A stretch of DNA of 21,478 bases from an uncultured Eubacteriales bacterium (GTDB lineage: Bacteria; Bacillota; Clostridia; Christensenellales; Aristaeellaceae). Positions within the stretch are counted from its first letter, which is position 1. Each line of letters begins with the position of its first letter. The position numbers were made by a program, and so were the translations under genes. The stretch spans positions 1 through 21,478 of the forward strand of contig URUF01000038.1 in the NCBI GenBank assembly GCA_900550955.1, read 5' to 3'. The notes under the pieces are model-generated. The model did no database searches. It worked only from the letters and a program-made list of their open reading frames with translations, and was not told the origin of the DNA. Of the stretch, positions 21,440 to 21,478 are shown in pieces.

Positions 21440-21461
21440 TTGGAGGGCCGCAGCCCTCCAA
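21440..21461. repeat. Orphan GC-rich palindrome at window end
   Basis: TTGGAGGGC (21440-21448) and GCCCTCCAA (21453-21461) form a 9-bp stem with CGCA loop. No T-tract follows on the plus strand. Its make-up resembles the hairpin at 5064-5089: a GC-rich intergenic palindrome without terminator signals. Confidence 0.4.
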
Positions 21462-21478
21462 GTGTAATCCGGCCCCAG

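Overview
The window reads as chromosomal core DNA from a high-GC, endospore-forming, probably anaerobic Firmicute of the Clostridia type. Reasons: a SpoVT regulator preceded by a sigma-G-like promoter; the spoVT / yabM-type flippase / yabN-type mazG / rqcP (yabO) order known from Bacillus; strong AGGAGG ribosome-binding sites; frequent GTG/TTG starts; and a secreted flavin-dependent reductase. Genus cannot be told from sequence alone. No rRNA, tRNA, CRISPR array, phage, transposase or IS is visible.

Layout. (1) 98-1978, minus: a secreted fumarate-reductase-type flavoprotein with a covalent-FMN domain. (2) 2224-5016, plus: two different alpha/beta-hydrolase esterases followed by an ATP-grasp ligase, transcribed divergently from the reductase. 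Two good sigma-A-type promoters point away from each other, with a 22-bp dyad between them. (3) 5316-9414, plus: spoVT, a SpoVB/YabM-like flippase, YabN-type MazG and HU. The flippase promoter has its -10 box in the loop of the spoVT terminator, and the HU promoter lies inside the 3' end of mazG. (4) 9564-17783, plus: a tightly packed run of nine genes (M42 peptidase, rqcP, ispD, ispF, comEC, holA, DUF362 ferredoxin, DUF3267 membrane metalloprotease-like protein, nitroreductase). It begins with a promoter just after the HU terminator and ends at a strong hairpin shared with the convergent gene. (5) 17883-21065, minus: a SWIM-SNF2 helicase-like ATPase. (6) 21066-21478: no convincing gene; a strong hairpin plus an orphan GC palindrome.

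How the parts fit. Regions 3 and 4 mix sporulation control (SpoVT, flippase), nucleotide-pool and chromosome housekeeping (MazG, HU, HolA), ribosome quality control (RqcP), isoprenoid synthesis (IspD, IspF) and DNA uptake (ComEC). Region 1 suggests respiration or detoxification with an enoate/dicarboxylate acceptor outside the membrane. The least explained unit is the esterase-esterase-ATP-grasp operon, which looks like a small uncharacterised make-and-cleave pathway. Nothing here is a clear-cut novel defence or mobile system; the most notable new observations are regulatory architectures and that three-gene operon.
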